Source: Paracoccaceae bacterium (GTDB taxonomy: Bacteria > Pseudomonadota > Alphaproteobacteria > Rhodobacterales > Rhodobacteraceae). From it: a DNA stretch of 40,643 nucleotides. Below, one piece after another: positions 16,973 to 24,720 of this stretch. The position numbers and the translations under genes are program-made. The notes below the pieces were generated by a model. The model did not search any database, had not been told where the DNA came from, and saw nothing but the letters and a program-made list of their open reading frames with translations. The first letter of the stretch is position 1. Each line of letters opens with the position of its first letter. Where the stretch lies: positions 1 through 40,643 of the forward strand of contig JANSYF010000030.1 of NCBI GenBank assembly GCA_024742575.1. Reading direction: 5' to 3'.

Positions 16973-17547
16973 GCCGTACTCCCGTAAAGCGGATAACCTG
17001 CGGCCATGAGAAGGTTCGCAGTTTCGGCCAAAGGCAAGCCCACAACCGCGCTGAAGCTACCATTGATCCACGGCACAAAAGCGCCTGCAGGGCCTTGGAT
17101 AGCATAGCCGCCCGCCTTGCCGCGCCAGTCTTCGCTGGCCAGATAGGCGTTCACCTCTGCATCGCTGAGTGACTTCATCTTCACCTGCGTGACCACGTCC
17201 CGTTCCCACAGCTTGTCACCCCGGCGCACGGCAACCGCCGTCACAACCCGGTGTCTGCGACCAGATAAGGCATACAGGAACTGCGCCGCTTCGGCGGCAT
17301 CTTCAGGCTTGCCCAAAATGCGCCGTCCCAAAGCGACCGTGGTGTCCGCAGACAGAACGATCTCATCATCACTGGAAGGAATCGCCAAAGCCTTTTCGCG
17401 CGCAAGACGCACGCAATACGGACGCGGCAATTCACCGGGGCGAGGGTCTTCGTTGATATCGGGCGGGCGGATATCATCCGCCTCCACCCCGATCTGAGCC
17501 AAAAGCTCCCGCCGCCGGGGGCTGCCGGAGCCAAGGATCAGCTTCAT
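16969..17547 (-). CDS. maf: Maf-family nucleoside triphosphate pyrophosphatase
   Basis: A 192-residue Maf protein. It hydrolyses non-canonical or modified NTPs to the monophosphate, sanitising the nucleotide pool; some homologues affect septation. The signature [12 protein letters not shown] at residues 4-15 and the catalytic region [11 protein letters not shown] (about residue 65-75) are present, with [21 protein letters not shown] near the C terminus. It follows infA by seven bases and overlaps rng by four. Confidence 0.93.
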   Translation of the reverse strand: MKLILGSGSPRRRELLAQIGVEADDIRPPDINEDPRPGELPRPYCVRLAREKALAIPSSDDEIVLSADTTVALGRRILGKPEDAAEAAQFLYALSGRRHRVVTAVAVRRGDKLWERDVVTQVKMKSLSDAEVNAYLASEDWRGKAGGYAIQGPAGAFVPWINGSFSAVVGLPLAETANLLMAAGYPLYGSTA

Positions 17548-17554
17548 GAATCGC

Positions 17555-17773
17555 TTACTTGAAGCGGTAGTTGATCCGACCCTTGGTCAGATCGTAGGGC
17601 GTCATTTCGACTTGCACCTTGTCGCCTGCAAGAACACGAATGCGGTTCTTGCGCATCTTGCCTGCCGTATGCGCGATAATCTCATGGCCGTTCTCAAGCT
17701 CGACCCGAAACGTCGCGTTAGGCAGGAGTTCCTTAACGACACCGGGAAATTCGAGCGTATCTTCCTTGGCCAT
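17555..17773 (-). CDS. infA: Translation initiation factor IF-1
   Basis: A 72-residue OB-fold protein ([19 protein letters not shown] at the start, [23 protein letters not shown] at the end), nearly identical in length and motif order to IF-1 of other bacteria. It occupies the ribosomal A site during initiation with IF-2 and IF-3. GGAGAAACC directly precedes its ATG. It is the head of infA-maf-rng-yacG. Confidence 0.97.
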   Translation of the reverse strand: MAKEDTLEFPGVVKELLPNATFRVELENGHEIIAHTAGKMRKNRIRVLAGDKVQVEMTPYDLTKGRINYRFK

Positions 17774-17855
17774 GGTTTCTCCTTAACTAACCACCTCGTC
17801 CTAGTGCGAGGCGCGCTACTAAATGGGGCCAAACGGCCAATTTATCAAGGCCTAT

Positions 17856-18740
17856 TCAACCCAGTTTCCGCGTTGCGGCAATCACGTCACGTCCCATCTG
17901 ATCGTCCCAATGCCGCCGGTTGAGGACAACACCATCCGCACGCACATGGGCAATCTGCCCAAGATCGACATCTGCATAGGTCCAACCGGGCTGGTTCAGC
18001 ACACCTTCCGCGATCACGCCCGTGGGCGGGAACCCGGTGTCGGGCGGTCCGAATATACCCCCCATGCCGGTATTTTCATCCACCGCTTCGGACCAGTCAC
18101 ATGCGCCAACCGTTGAGGACATGACGGCAACACACTGATTTTCCAACGCCCGCGCCATCGCTCCGATCCGCACCCGCGAATAGCCGGTCAATGCTTCGGT
18201 GCAGGACGGCACAAGGATCAGGTCCGCCTCTGCCATTGCACGACCCAGCAGCGGAAATTCGCTGTCATAACAGATCAGAATCCCAATTTTACCCAACGCC
18301 GTGTCGAACAACTGCAGCGGCCCCCCGGCCACTACACCCCATTCCTCGCGTTCGAATCGTGTCATGATCTGCTTGTCCTGATGCGCCATGCTGCCATCCG
18401 GCGCAAAGAATCGGGCGCGATTCACAGGGCGCACTCCTAACGCTGGATCGAACACTGGTGCCGAGGCAGCCAGAATATGCACACCGAACTCCTGCGCCAG
18501 CTGCGCATGCAGCGCATCCGCCTCGGGAATCCGATTTGACACCGCCCTGAGTGACGCCTCCAGATCCAACGCCACATCGCGCCCCGAAAGCGTCGCCAAC
18601 TCCATGGCGCCGTATTCCGGGAATACCAGAAGGTCGGCACCGGCACCCGCCGCCTCGCTCACCCATCGGGTTAACTTTCCTTCGTAAGCTCCCCATGAAT
18701 AAAAAAAATCCATCGGATAGGCTGCAGCGGCAACTCTCAT
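17856..18740 (-). CDS. Carbon-nitrogen hydrolase (nitrilase superfamily)
   Basis: A 294-residue amidase/nitrilase-superfamily enzyme with the complete catalytic triad: Glu42 in LVFPEYG, Lys123 in HQDKQIMTRFE and Cys157 in ILICYDSEFP. It should hydrolyse a carbon-nitrogen bond, more likely an amide than a nitrile, but the substrate is unknown. It is the last gene of a five-gene overlapping operon and shares four bases with the GNAT gene before it, suggesting the two act on related molecules. Confidence 0.88.
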   Translation of the reverse strand: MRVAAAAYPMDFFYSWGAYEGKLTRWVSEAAGAGADLLVFPEYGAMELATLSGRDVALDLEASLRAVSNRIPEADALHAQLAQEFGVHILAASAPVFDPALGVRPVNRARFFAPDGSMAHQDKQIMTRFEREEWGVVAGGPLQLFDTALGKIGILICYDSEFPLLGRAMAEADLILVPSCTEALTGYSRVRIGAMARALENQCVAVMSSTVGACDWSEAVDENTGMGGIFGPPDTGFPPTGVIAEGVLNQPGWTYADVDLGQIAHVRADGVVLNRRHWDDQMGRDVIAATRKLG

Positions 18741-19333
18741 CTCTCATCCTCCGTCAACGCCCGTGTCCAGACCTGCAACGGCTTCCGCGTCGCCTCGGTT
18801 TGGTCGATGTCTTTCCACGAAAACCACGCCATAGCACCGTCCAACGGCGCATATCCCCGCTTGCGCCAGAACGCATCCAGTGGCCGATACCCGTCTGGCC
18901 GCAACGTATGGTCCACCGACCGCACAACCCCGCAAAAGGCCGACACCTTGGCCCCCAGGACGCGCCCATGCGCCTCGCGCAGGTCAAAGAATCGGTGCCC
19001 AACCCCACGCCCACGATACTCAGGCAACAGCACCGACTCGGCACAATAGAAGATGTCTTTCAGCGCCAATCCGCTCCCATCAAAGGCCGCCGCGAAATCA
19101 TCCGCGTGATCCGTCATCGGTGTTCCGGTCGCCGCCCCCACCAGCCGTGTTCCATCAAACGCGCCCACAAGGATCGCCGCATCCGAGACCCGATAGGTCT
19201 CCAGATACCCGCGCTCATACTCCAGATCGCCGTCGTACAGATACGGCCAGTCCCGGAACACGCGGATGCGCAGCCCTGCCACATCATCCAGAGCCGCGTC
19301 CAGCGCCTCTCCGGTCAGCGCTTCGATCCGCAT
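18737..19333 (-). CDS. GNAT-family N-acetyltransferase coupled to the nitrilase gene
   Basis: A 198-residue acetyltransferase with motif A LPEYRGRGVGHRFFD (about residues 102-116) and a divergent N-terminal half (RIRVFRDWPYLYDGD). The substrate is unknown. The ATG at 19333 overlaps the preceding stop by one base; a GTG at 19336 would give a four-base overlap. Position between an NTF2-like gene and a carbon-nitrogen hydrolase gene suggests an acylation/deacylation pair working on a small amine or amide, which is inference. Confidence 0.85.
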   Translation of the reverse strand: MRIEALTGEALDAALDDVAGLRIRVFRDWPYLYDGDLEYERGYLETYRVSDAAILVGAFDGTRLVGAATGTPMTDHADDFAAAFDGSGLALKDIFYCAESVLLPEYRGRGVGHRFFDLREAHGRVLGAKVSAFCGVVRSVDHTLRPDGYRPLDAFWRKRGYAPLDGAMAWFSWKDIDQTEATRKPLQVWTRALTEDER

Positions 19334-19728
19334 CACGAGACCTGTTTGATCCAGTCGCTGAGGTTGTAATAGGTCACGACGCGGCTGATCTTGCCATCGG
19401 TCAGCGAAAAGAACGACCCGGCAGGCAGGCGATAGCCCTGCTCATTGGCTTCGGGCAGCCCGGCATCTGTGGTCAGATAGGTGCCATTGACCATGTATTC
19501 CGCCGCACCGCGTGCGCCATCCTCGGCCACGAAAACCACCATCTCGGTCAATGTCTCGTCATAACAGCGCGCCATATGCGCACAGAATTCCTCGAACGCC
19601 GCGCGCCCGATCCGCACATTGCCTTCGTTCACATGATGCGCCACGTCTTCGGACAGGCAGTCCAGCATACCTGCAATGTCCTTGCGATTGAACGCATCGA
19701 AATAACGCTCCAGTGTTGCCCGGCTCAT
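19333..19728 (-). CDS. NTF2-like (SnoaL/ketosteroid isomerase-type) protein
   Basis: A 131-residue alpha+beta cone-fold protein: LERYFDAFNRKDIAGMLDCL begins the domain, DVAHHVNEGNVRIGRAAFEEF continues it, and GKISRVVTYYNLSDWIKQV closes it. Such proteins bind or isomerise small hydrophobic ligands or serve as accessory domains; no catalytic residues can be assigned with confidence. I choose the ATG at 19728, which overlaps the preceding phosphatase stop by four bases. Confidence 0.82.
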   Translation of the reverse strand: MSRATLERYFDAFNRKDIAGMLDCLSEDVAHHVNEGNVRIGRAAFEEFCAHMARCYDETLTEMVVFVAEDGARGAAEYMVNGTYLTTDAGLPEANEQGYRLPAGSFFSLTDGKISRVVTYYNLSDWIKQVS

Positions 19729-20174
19729 AGCTGCCCCCCCCATTTCCGTTTCAAATGATCCACCAACTGATCGCGCGTCTGCCGATAGGCATTCAACTTC
19801 TGCTCGCGCGTCTCACCCAGCCCCGTCGGGTCCATGATCGGCCAGTATTCTACCGTCAGATGATAAAATCGCGTCAAATCCAGCGCCCGCCTCTGCGAAG
19901 CCGGCGACAAGGCCACCACCAGATCAAACCCCGAAAGCGCCTCACCGTTCTCTTCCAACTCATCGAAAGATCGTGACCGGTGGCGGCTCATTTCGACCCC
20001 GATCTCTTTGCAGACTGAAATCGCGAAACCGTCGATCTCAAGATCATTCACCACGCCGACCGACTGCACATAGGTCTCAAACCCATAGAGCTTCTTCATG
20101 ATCCCTTCGGCCATCGGAGACCGCACGGCATTATGATCGCAGCAAAACAGAATCGACTGCGGCAGCGCTCCCAA
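19725..20174 (-). CDS. Low-molecular-weight protein tyrosine phosphatase family protein
   Basis: A 149-residue protein with the CX5R phosphate loop at its N terminus (FCCDHNAVRSPMAEG, residues 10-24) and the later acidic residue in YWPIMDPTG that serves as general acid in this fold. The family includes tyrosine phosphatases and ArsC-type arsenate reductases. The ordinary redox Cys pair of ArsC is not clear here, so phosphatase is preferred. The start is an unusual TTG at 20174, three bases after the UPF0262 stop, with a G-rich ribosome site overlapping that stop; no ATG lies upstream in frame. Confidence 0.83.
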   Translation of the reverse strand: MGALPQSILFCCDHNAVRSPMAEGIMKKLYGFETYVQSVGVVNDLEIDGFAISVCKEIGVEMSRHRSRSFDELEENGEALSGFDLVVALSPASQRRALDLTRFYHLTVEYWPIMDPTGLGETREQKLNAYRQTRDQLVDHLKRKWGGQL

Positions 20175-20177
20175 ACC

Positions 20178-20657
20178 TCAGCCCCCGAAATGCAGGACGC
20201 AGACCAAGGTGAACAAGCGCCGTGCTGTGTCGTCATCCACCGTCACCTTACCCTCAAGCCGCTCTTGCAGAATGCGCGCACCTTCATTGTGAATACCGCG
20301 CCGCGCCATGTCGATGGTCTCGATCTGGCTCGGCGGCAGGGTTTTCACCGCATCGAAATAGGATTTGCAGATCTGGAAATAATCCTTCACCACCTGCCGG
20401 AAAGGCGACAGCGACAGATGAAATTCCGCTGCCTTTTCATGGCCTTCGGTGGTCACATCAAAAACCAGCCGCTTGTCGCGGATCGACAGCCCCACATTAT
20501 AGGGCCCCTGCGGCACAGGTCGCCCGTCACGGTCGGGTAGTTCAAACGTGTTGTGTTCCATCAGGTCGAACATCGCCACGCGGCGTTCCTGTTCGATCTC
20601 AGGTGTGGGCGGGGGCAGATTACCGTCGTCCAGTTCGATATGGGCAATGCGTGTCAT
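20178..20657 (-). CDS. UPF0262 family protein
   Basis: A 159-residue alphaproteobacterial protein of family UPF0262: RIAHIELDDGNLPPPTPEIE opens it, YNVGLSIRDKRLVFDV forms the middle, and SPFRQVVKDYFQICKSYFDAV is the best-conserved part. Function is unknown; there are no membrane segments or metal sites. It heads the five-gene operon that runs through the phosphatase, NTF2-like, GNAT and nitrilase genes. Confidence 0.92.
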   Translation of the reverse strand: MTRIAHIELDDGNLPPPTPEIEQERRVAMFDLMEHNTFELPDRDGRPVPQGPYNVGLSIRDKRLVFDVTTEGHEKAAEFHLSLSPFRQVVKDYFQICKSYFDAVKTLPPSQIETIDMARRGIHNEGARILQERLEGKVTVDDDTARRLFTLVCVLHFGG

Positions 20658-20725
20658 AGGCGGTCTTCCTTGATCTGCGCACCTCCCTAACGCGCGTTGA
20701 TATTCCGTGCAATCTGACCTTTGGC

Positions 20726-21946
20726 CTAACCGCGCGTCTCGTCTGTCTCAGGCACCAGACCATAGCGGGCGGCAACACGCCAGACATGCGGGGGCACCAT
20801 GTTCTTGATCCGCGCGGGATGAGCCCGCCGCAGATGCAAAATCGTCTCAATCGCTTTCATCTCAACCCGCGCACGGGCGAACTCCAACCCCCGAGGCCCC
20901 GTACGCGGCTGCAACCACGCCACGATGGGCCGCACCCAGTCAGGCATCCGTCGCAAGGGCAGACCCCCGGCAGCACGCTCGGTGTTGGCCATGAAACCCT
21001 TGACCGCCGCCTCACGCCTGCCCTTGTCCGTCAGATCCCGCCGCACCACCCGGTCGCCCAAACGATCCAGCACCTCTGCCCCCCGCGCATTGCGCACGAT
21101 CAGCCACTGGTCGCCGTCACCGCCCATGTAGCCCACGGTGATATCCGCCAGCCGGTTGGTGTAATCGACGCAGGTCTTGCAGGTCATGGGAAAGAAATCA
21201 GCCGGCAGGTCCGACAGAGGCAACTTAAGAAACGGCACAAAGCGTGGCTTGCGTCCGTCATCGAACCGCAACTCTACCCGGTAATCCGCACGAAATTCCA
21301 AGTACGATACTGTCTCGGGCTTGTCATCAAGCCGCGCCAGAAAAGCATGGAAATTCTCGGTTGTGGTGTTGTCCGAACAAGGCGTGCCGATCACCGTAAT
21401 CTCATCAAACCCCAGCTCTGCCTCCAAGGCCCGCAACGCATAGACCTGACAGGGCACACCCACCACCGCGATCCGCCGGTACCCGGCCTCCCGCGCAGGC
21501 TCCAGCAGCGCCAGAAGCGGCCCATAACCCATCCGCATTCCCCGGCACTGGGCCATCTGCTCGGCTTCGGTTACGATCACCGGCAGCGGCTTCCAACGGT
21601 CCAGCGGATCAGGTGCCGTGGCCAATACCGCGTCCACCGCCCCTGCCCGCAGCAATTCTGCGGCCAATCCCGTGGTCAACCCAGTCCATTGCGCACCCAC
21701 GGCGGCAGGCTCCAGCCGCGCGCGGTACATGGCCTGCGAAACCCCAAAGAATGCCTCATCCCCGGCCCCGGCCACACGCCCATGCACCGACGCCTCAAGG
21801 CTCTCGTAATCCGGCTGAATGAACTGGCAGGCCTTGCCGCAGGCACGGCCATCGCCCATCCGCGATACACCGCAATCGGTACAAAGCCCTGACCGGGGCG
21901 CGCCACCGATCTCGGGAACCGTCAGGCCAATGCGACCACCATCCAT
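20726..21946 (-). CDS. BciB/FrhB-type ferredoxin-dependent iron-sulfur flavoprotein (Coenzyme F420 hydrogenase beta-subunit family)
   Basis: A 406-residue protein of the FrhB family. The N terminus has a cysteine cluster (LCTDCGVSRMGDGRACGKAC, about residues 16-35) suited to an iron-sulfur cluster. Further conserved blocks are GVPCQVYALRALE, IGTPCSDNTTTENFHAFL and PMTCKTCVDYTNRLADITVG. In phototrophs the closest named member is BciB, the ferredoxin-dependent 8-vinyl reductase of (bacterio)chlorophyll synthesis; other members act in F420-free redox reactions. A PpsR/CrtJ-like operator before the gene favours the BciB reading. I choose the ATG at 21946 with GGAGAG eight bases upstream. Confidence 0.75.
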   Translation of the reverse strand: MDGGRIGLTVPEIGGAPRSGLCTDCGVSRMGDGRACGKACQFIQPDYESLEASVHGRVAGAGDEAFFGVSQAMYRARLEPAAVGAQWTGLTTGLAAELLRAGAVDAVLATAPDPLDRWKPLPVIVTEAEQMAQCRGMRMGYGPLLALLEPAREAGYRRIAVVGVPCQVYALRALEAELGFDEITVIGTPCSDNTTTENFHAFLARLDDKPETVSYLEFRADYRVELRFDDGRKPRFVPFLKLPLSDLPADFFPMTCKTCVDYTNRLADITVGYMGGDGDQWLIVRNARGAEVLDRLGDRVVRRDLTDKGRREAAVKGFMANTERAAGGLPLRRMPDWVRPIVAWLQPRTGPRGLEFARARVEMKAIETILHLRRAHPARIKNMVPPHVWRVAARYGLVPETDETRG

Positions 21947-21969
21947 GTCAGACTCTCCACGCAGCAACG

Positions 21970-21987
21970 TGTCAACTTTAGTTGACA
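21970..21987 (-). promoter_or_regulatory. PpsR/CrtJ-like operator upstream of the BciB-like gene
   Basis: The near-perfect dyad TGTCAACTTTAGTTGACA fits the PpsR consensus TGTC-N10-GACA exactly. It lies 23 bases before the start codon and includes TTGACA in both orientations, so it could also supply a -35 element. PpsR represses photosynthesis genes in the presence of oxygen and light. Another regulator with a similar dyad cannot be excluded. Confidence 0.55.
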
Positions 21988-22141
21988 GCCGCATGAAAAG
22001 CGAGTCCACGCTTCTTCTTTTTCCAAATATGCAATCACGCCGCAAACACAGGTGTACCGCAAGGCAGAGGCGTCACGTGTTCACGCGCCCGAGGACGTCG
22101 CCAAAGGCGAAAGGACGAGACAAACTTGGCGCACTTCTATT

Positions 22142-22188
22142 GCGCTCAATTATCTCGAAAACCGGCTTCCACTTTTCGGATTGAGCGC
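22142..22188. repeat. REP-like palindromic element after mraY
   Basis: A 47-base imperfect palindrome: outer arms GCGCTCAAT/ATTGAGCGC, inner arms CGAAAA/TTTTCG, and a core CCGGCTTCCAC. Read leftward, the core (CCGAAAAGTGGAAGCCGG) resembles a palindromic repeat I recall as abundant in Rhizobiales genomes. It abuts the mraY stop and may stabilise or end the dcw transcript. Confidence 0.55.
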
Positions 22189-23271
22189 CTAGCGCACCTT
22201 CAACGTCGCCAACCCAATCAGCGCCAGAATAAGCGAGATGATCCAGAAGCGGATCACGATCTGCGGCTCGGCCCAGCCCTTTTTCTCGTAATGGTGATGG
22301 ATCGGCGCCATCAGGAACACGCGCTTGCCCGTGCGCTTGAAGTAGAGCACCTGAATGATCACCGACAGCGCCTCGACCACGAACAAACCGCCGACGATAG
22401 CCAACACGATCTCGTGCTTGGTCGCCACCGCGATGGCACCCAAAGCGCCGCCAAGCGCCAGAGATCCAGTATCGCCCATAAACACCGCCGCAGGCGGCGC
22501 GTTATACCACAGGAACCCCAACCCACCGCCGAACAGCCCGGCGGTAAAGATCAGGATCTCGCCTGTGCCGGGTACGTAATGCACATCAAGATATTCGGTA
22601 AAGTCGACCCGCCCCACCGCATAGGCAATCACACCCAACGTGCCTGCCGCAATCATCACCGGCATAATGGCCAAACCATCAAGTCCATCCGTCAGGTTCA
22701 CTGCGTTTGCGGCACCCACAATTACGATCACCGCAAACGGCACAAAAAGATAGCCAAGGTTGAGCAACGTGTCCTTGAACACCGGGAAGGCCAGTTGGTT
22801 CGTCAACTCTTCAGGATGGTATTGCGCTGCCCAGTATCCAGCGATGGCGGCAATCAAAAAGCCCAGCAAAAGTCGCACCTTACCGGACACACCTGCGGTG
22901 TTCTGCTTCTTCACCTTGGCGTAATCATCGGCAAAGCCAATCAGCGCGAAACTCATGGTGACAAACAACACCATCCACACAAACGGGTTGTCCAGCCGCG
23001 CCCACAAGAGCGTCGACGTCAGCAACGCGCCGACGATCAACAAACCACCCATGGTCGGTGTGCCTGCCTTGGAAAAATGCCCCTCTGGCCCGTCTGATCG
23101 GATCGGCTGGCCCTTGCCCTGCCGTTTGCGCAACACGTTGATCAAAGGCCTTCCGAACAGGAAGCCAAAGATCAAAGCTGTCAGAAACGCCCCCCCGGCG
23201 CGGAACGTGATATAGCGAAAGAGGTTGAAGAAATCCCCCCCGTCCGACAGTGCGGTCAACCAAAACAACAT
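22189..23271 (-). CDS. mraY: Phospho-N-acetylmuramoyl-pentapeptide-transferase MraY
   Basis: A 360-residue inner-membrane protein with about ten transmembrane helices that moves phospho-MurNAc-pentapeptide from UDP to undecaprenyl phosphate, giving lipid I. Visible signatures are [20 protein letters not shown] (about residues 113-132), [17 protein letters not shown], and [20 protein letters not shown] near the end. It lies six bases after murF and is the last dcw gene of this block; a palindromic repeat follows instead of murD. Confidence 0.97.
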   Translation of the reverse strand: MLFWLTALSDGGDFFNLFRYITFRAGGAFLTALIFGFLFGRPLINVLRKRQGKGQPIRSDGPEGHFSKAGTPTMGGLLIVGALLTSTLLWARLDNPFVWMVLFVTMSFALIGFADDYAKVKKQNTAGVSGKVRLLLGFLIAAIAGYWAAQYHPEELTNQLAFPVFKDTLLNLGYLFVPFAVIVIVGAANAVNLTDGLDGLAIMPVMIAAGTLGVIAYAVGRVDFTEYLDVHYVPGTGEILIFTAGLFGGGLGFLWYNAPPAAVFMGDTGSLALGGALGAIAVATKHEIVLAIVGGLFVVEALSVIIQVLYFKRTGKRVFLMAPIHHHYEKKGWAEPQIVIRFWIISLILALIGLATLKVR

Positions 23272-23277
23272 GAACTC

Positions 23278-24720
23278 TTATCCTTCCGCCTCGTCGCGCG
23301 GGCTGCCTTGACCCATATTCCGTATGGCGTCAACCACACGCGCCAGCCGCATTGACAGCGATCCCTTCACCATCACGACATCCCCAGCGTCAAGCTGCCG
23401 TGGCAACCGCGCCGCCATATCTTCGGATGTCTCGAACCAAAGTCCCCGCCGGTTCTCAGGCAACGCATCATAAAAGTGCCGCATCAGCGGCCCGACGCAG
23501 TAGACCTTGTCCAAAGCCTTGGTTGCGTCCAGATCGGCCAAAGCGGCATGCAAATCCGGCCCGGTCGGCCCCAATTCCTTCATGTCGCCCAGCACGGCAA
23601 TCCGCCGCCCCTTGCTCACCCGCCCCACATCGTGCTGCACAGGGGCTGCGGCAAGAACCGCAAGCGACGCCGCAACCGAGGCTGGATTGGCATTATACGC
23701 GTCATCAAACAGCGCCAGCGTTGCATTCGGGTCCGCCTCATCCAATTGGATTGTCACATGCGCCCCGCGCCCCGCCCCTGGATGCCAGCGCCCCATCGCC
23801 GCCAACGAAAGCGCCCGGTCCAGATCCAGCACTTCGCAGACCGCCAGAACCGCCGCCCCGTTGATGGTGAAATGCCGTCCCGGCGCATCGATCTTGTAAA
23901 GAAGCTCGCCTCCGTCCAACACCGCCTGCGCCACGCTATGCCCGTCACTTTCCCGGACCGAGGCCACGCGCATGTCGCAGCCTTCGCTTTCGCCGAATGA
24001 CACGCTCACCTGCGCCATTTCGGCCGCCCGGGCCTGCAAGATCCCACTGGTCGGCAAGTCGCCGTTCCAGATCGCCACGCCGCCGGGCTCCAAACCATCA
24101 AAGATCGACGCCTTTTCATGCGCGATCCCGTCAATGCTGTCGAAGGCTTCAAGATGCGCTGGCGCCACGATGGTCACCATGGCCACGTGCGGGCGCGCAA
24201 TCCGGCTTAACGGCGCAATTTCACCGGGGTGGTTCATCCCAATTTCGATCACCGCGAATTCGGCATCACGCGGCATCCGCGCCAACGTCAGCGGCACGCC
24301 CCAATGGTTGTTATAGCTGGCCTCAGCCGCATGCACCTTGCCATGCGCCCCCAGAACCTTGCGTAGCATTTCCTTTGTCGAGGTCTTGCCAACAGACCCG
24401 GTCACCCCTACCACCTTGGCCTGCGTCCGCGCCCGCGAAGCACGGCCCAAGGCCTCAAGCCCAGCCTGCACATCATCCACGATCAAAAGCGGTGCATCTT
24501 CGGCCACACCTTCGGGCACGCGGGTCACCAAAGCGGCCGCAGCCCCCTTTTCCAAGGCTTGCGCTACAAAGTCATGCCCATCGCGTGCCGCCGTCAGCGC
24601 GATAAACAAATCGCCCGGCTGGATCGTGCGCGTGTCAATCGACACTCCCGTAGCCGCCCACGCCCCGGTCGCACGGCCGCCTGTCGCTTCTGCTGCTTCT
24701 GCGCTTGTCCAAAGGGTCAT
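23278..24720 (-). CDS. murF: UDP-N-acetylmuramoyl-tripeptide--D-alanyl-D-alanine ligase MurF
   Basis: A 480-residue cytoplasmic Mur ligase adding D-Ala-D-Ala to UDP-MurNAc-tripeptide with ATP. The ATP loop VTGSVGKTSTKEML is at about residues 105-118, followed by YNNHWGVPLTLARMP and the MurF segment VIEIGMNHPGEIAPLSRIA. The C-terminal domain has LFDDAYNANPASVAASL and VLGDMKELG. It overlaps murE by four bases. Confidence 0.96.
   Translation of the reverse strand: MTLWTSAEAAEATGGRATGAWAATGVSIDTRTIQPGDLFIALTAARDGHDFVAQALEKGAAAALVTRVPEGVAEDAPLLIVDDVQAGLEALGRASRARTQAKVVGVTGSVGKTSTKEMLRKVLGAHGKVHAAEASYNNHWGVPLTLARMPRDAEFAVIEIGMNHPGEIAPLSRIARPHVAMVTIVAPAHLEAFDSIDGIAHEKASIFDGLEPGGVAIWNGDLPTSGILQARAAEMAQVSVSFGESEGCDMRVASVRESDGHSVAQAVLDGGELLYKIDAPGRHFTINGAAVLAVCEVLDLDRALSLAAMGRWHPGAGRGAHVTIQLDEADPNATLALFDDAYNANPASVAASLAVLAAAPVQHDVGRVSKGRRIAVLGDMKELGPTGPDLHAALADLDATKALDKVYCVGPLMRHFYDALPENRRGLWFETSEDMAARLPRQLDAGDVVMVKGSLSMRLARVVDAIRNMGQGSPRDEAEG

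Noticed and set aside
17794..17811. Hairpin CCTCG/CGAGG between the nitrilase and infA genes
   Set aside because: Five base pairs and an eight-base loop, no T-run; too weak to call a terminator.
19725..20174. Arsenate reductase partner for the Acr3 pump
   Set aside because: The CX5R loop is shared by phosphatases and ArsC, but the extra redox cysteines are not evident and the gene is 17 kb from acr3 in an unrelated operon.
20786..21892. A 368-codon open frame antisense to the BciB-like gene
   Set aside because: It is rich in Arg, His, Pro and Gln in the pattern typical of antisense shadows, and the minus-strand gene has conserved cysteines and a ribosome site.
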